Assembly (NCBI GenBank): GCA_002923335.1
Contig: BEHZ01000109.1
Span: forward strand, 1-5,679
Source: a bacterium HR23
Lineage (GTDB): Bacteria; Chloroflexota; Dehalococcoidia; Lucifugimonadales; HRBIN23
Direction of reading: 5' to 3'
Length of the DNA stretch: 5,679 bases
The notes beneath the pieces are model-generated. The model did no database searches, had not been told where the DNA came from, and saw only the letters and a list, made by a program, of their open reading frames with translations. The stretch's first letter is position 1. Each line of letters opens with the position of its first letter. Shown here piece by piece: positions 4,939-5,679 of this stretch. The position numbers and the translations under genes were made by a program.

Positions 4939-5679
4939 ATGGCTGTTGAAGTGCGTGTCAAGGCCCCTCGGGTGCCCCTTACGGAACTGGAGCAGTCGGC
5001 CTTCTGCCAAACGGGGGAGTTGCAGACCCTCCCCCTCAAGGAGGAGTTGAAAGCGGGCGTCCGCTGGCAACGCCTTCCCCCGGAGTATATGGGCCTCACC
5101 GCCCAAGAACTGGTGGAGCGTATCCGGGAGAACCGCCGGAAACTGGGGAAACGGGTAGTCATCCTGGGGCACCACTACCAGCGCCCCGACATTATCCAGT
5201 TCGCCGACTTCCGGGGGGATTCCTTCAAACTCTCCCAATTGGCTGCCCAGCAGGAGGAGGCCGAGTTCATCATCTTCTGTGGGGTGCATTTTATGGCGGA
5301 GACCGCCCGCATTCTGTGCCGTCCCCATCAGCGGGTGATCCTCCCCAACCTCATGGCGGGATGCAGTATGGCGGACATGGCCCCTACGGAAGATGTGTAT
5401 GACTGTTGGCAACAACTGCAGGAGGTGCTGGGGCCGGGGGAGGTGCTCCCCGTTACCTATATGAACTCCACCGCTGCCATCAAGGCCCTATGTGGCGAGA
5501 ACGGGGGTATCGTGTGCACCTCTTCCAACGCCCTCGCGGTGTTCAAATGGGCTTATGCCCAGGCTCCCCGGGTGCTCTTCCTGACCGACCAGCACCTCGG
5601 GCGCAATACCGGCCTGAAGTTTGGGCTCTCCCTGGAGGACATGGTGCTCTGGAATCCCTTTACGCCGCTGGGGGGCCTG
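4939..5679 (+). CDS. nadA: Quinolinate synthase NadA, 3'-truncated
   Basis: NadA condenses iminoaspartate with dihydroxyacetone phosphate to quinolinate in de novo NAD synthesis, using a 4Fe-4S cluster. It depends on aspartate oxidase (NadB) or aspartate dehydrogenase for its substrate and feeds NadC. The 247 residues in view run off the right edge without a stop. Motifs in order are LGHHYQ (76-81, substrate His and Tyr), GDSFKLSQ (93-100), GVHFMAETA (115-123), AGCSMAD (140-146, with the first cluster ligand C142), YMNSTAAIKALC (174-185), TSSNA (194-198) and LTDQHLGRNTG (215-225). By alignment from memory with E. coli NadA, the second and third ligands lie in the WxGxCxVH region and beyond, both outside the window. 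C193 in IVCTSS is probably not a ligand. An N-terminal stretch of about 50 residues before the core fits the longer, B. subtilis-like form (about 360-370 residues expected). The start is supported by the ribosome site just upstream. It follows miaB by 15 nt and is very likely co-transcribed with it. Confidence 0.95.
   Translation, partial: MAVEVRVKAPRVPLTELEQSAFCQTGELQTLPLKEELKAGVRWQRLPPEYMGLTAQELVERIRENRRKLGKRVVILGHHYQRPDIIQFADFRGDSFKLSQLAAQQEEAEFIIFCGVHFMAETARILCRPHQRVILPNLMAGCSMADMAPTEDVYDCWQQLQEVLGPGEVLPVTYMNSTAAIKALCGENGGIVCTSSNALAVFKWAYAQAPRVLFLTDQHLGRNTGLKFGLSLEDMVLWNPFTPLGGL

Noticed and set aside
5509..5526. C193 of NadA (IVCTSS) as a second cluster ligand.
   Set aside because: It is only 51 residues from C142, whereas the second ligand in long-form NadA is about 120 residues after the first, in a WxGxCxVH motif, which places it beyond the right edge.

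Overview
This is a GC-rich bacterial chromosomal window. The two tRNA genes carry encoded CCA ends, and the promoters look like sigma70 types. It contains four protein genes, two of them cut by the window edges, and two tRNA genes. The taxonomic guess is a GC-rich, possibly Chloroflexota-like lineage. It rests only on the general look of the MiaB, long-form NadA and tRNA-Gly sequences and on base composition, so it is an inference and was not searched.

Layout: (1) positions 1-2177, plus strand, hold the large molybdopterin-binding subunit of a xanthine dehydrogenase/CO dehydrogenase-type enzyme, missing only its extreme N-terminus. (2) Positions 2202-3125, minus strand, hold a convergent gene for a 307-residue tandem VOC (glyoxalase/methylmalonyl-CoA epimerase fold) protein. 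It has a strong Shine-Dalgarno, a GTG start and its own extended -10 promoter. (3) Positions 3177-3251, minus strand, are tRNA-Gly(GCC), with a TTGACG-18-TATCCT promoter. (4) Positions 3252-3429 are the only sizeable non-coding stretch. It carries back-to-back tRNA promoters, three GGCGCC boxes spaced exactly 14 bp apart, a perfect 8-bp hairpin and a small operator-like palindrome. (5) Positions 3430-3522, plus strand, are tRNA-Ser(GCT), with a TTGCCA-17-TATGCT extended -10 promoter. (6) Positions 3589-4923 are miaB, the tRNA methylthiotransferase. (7) Positions 4939 to the right edge are nadA, quinolinate synthase, truncated before its last two expected cluster cysteines.

How the parts relate: miaB and nadA are separated by only 15 nt and form a probable operon of two cytoplasmic iron-sulfur enzymes. 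One acts in tRNA modification and the other in NAD synthesis. No separate promoter or terminator is evident between tRNA-Ser and miaB, so the tRNA promoter may drive all three. The VOC gene may likewise receive readthrough from tRNA-Gly in addition to its own promoter. The molybdenum enzyme gene belongs to a separate transcription unit entering from the left. No phage, transposon, CRISPR array or defence module is visible, and I do not see a clearly new system here. The points most worth a second look are the VOC protein that has lost its expected metal ligands, the phased GGCGCC boxes at the tRNA-Gly promoter, and the unusual substrate-loop residues of the molybdenum enzyme.
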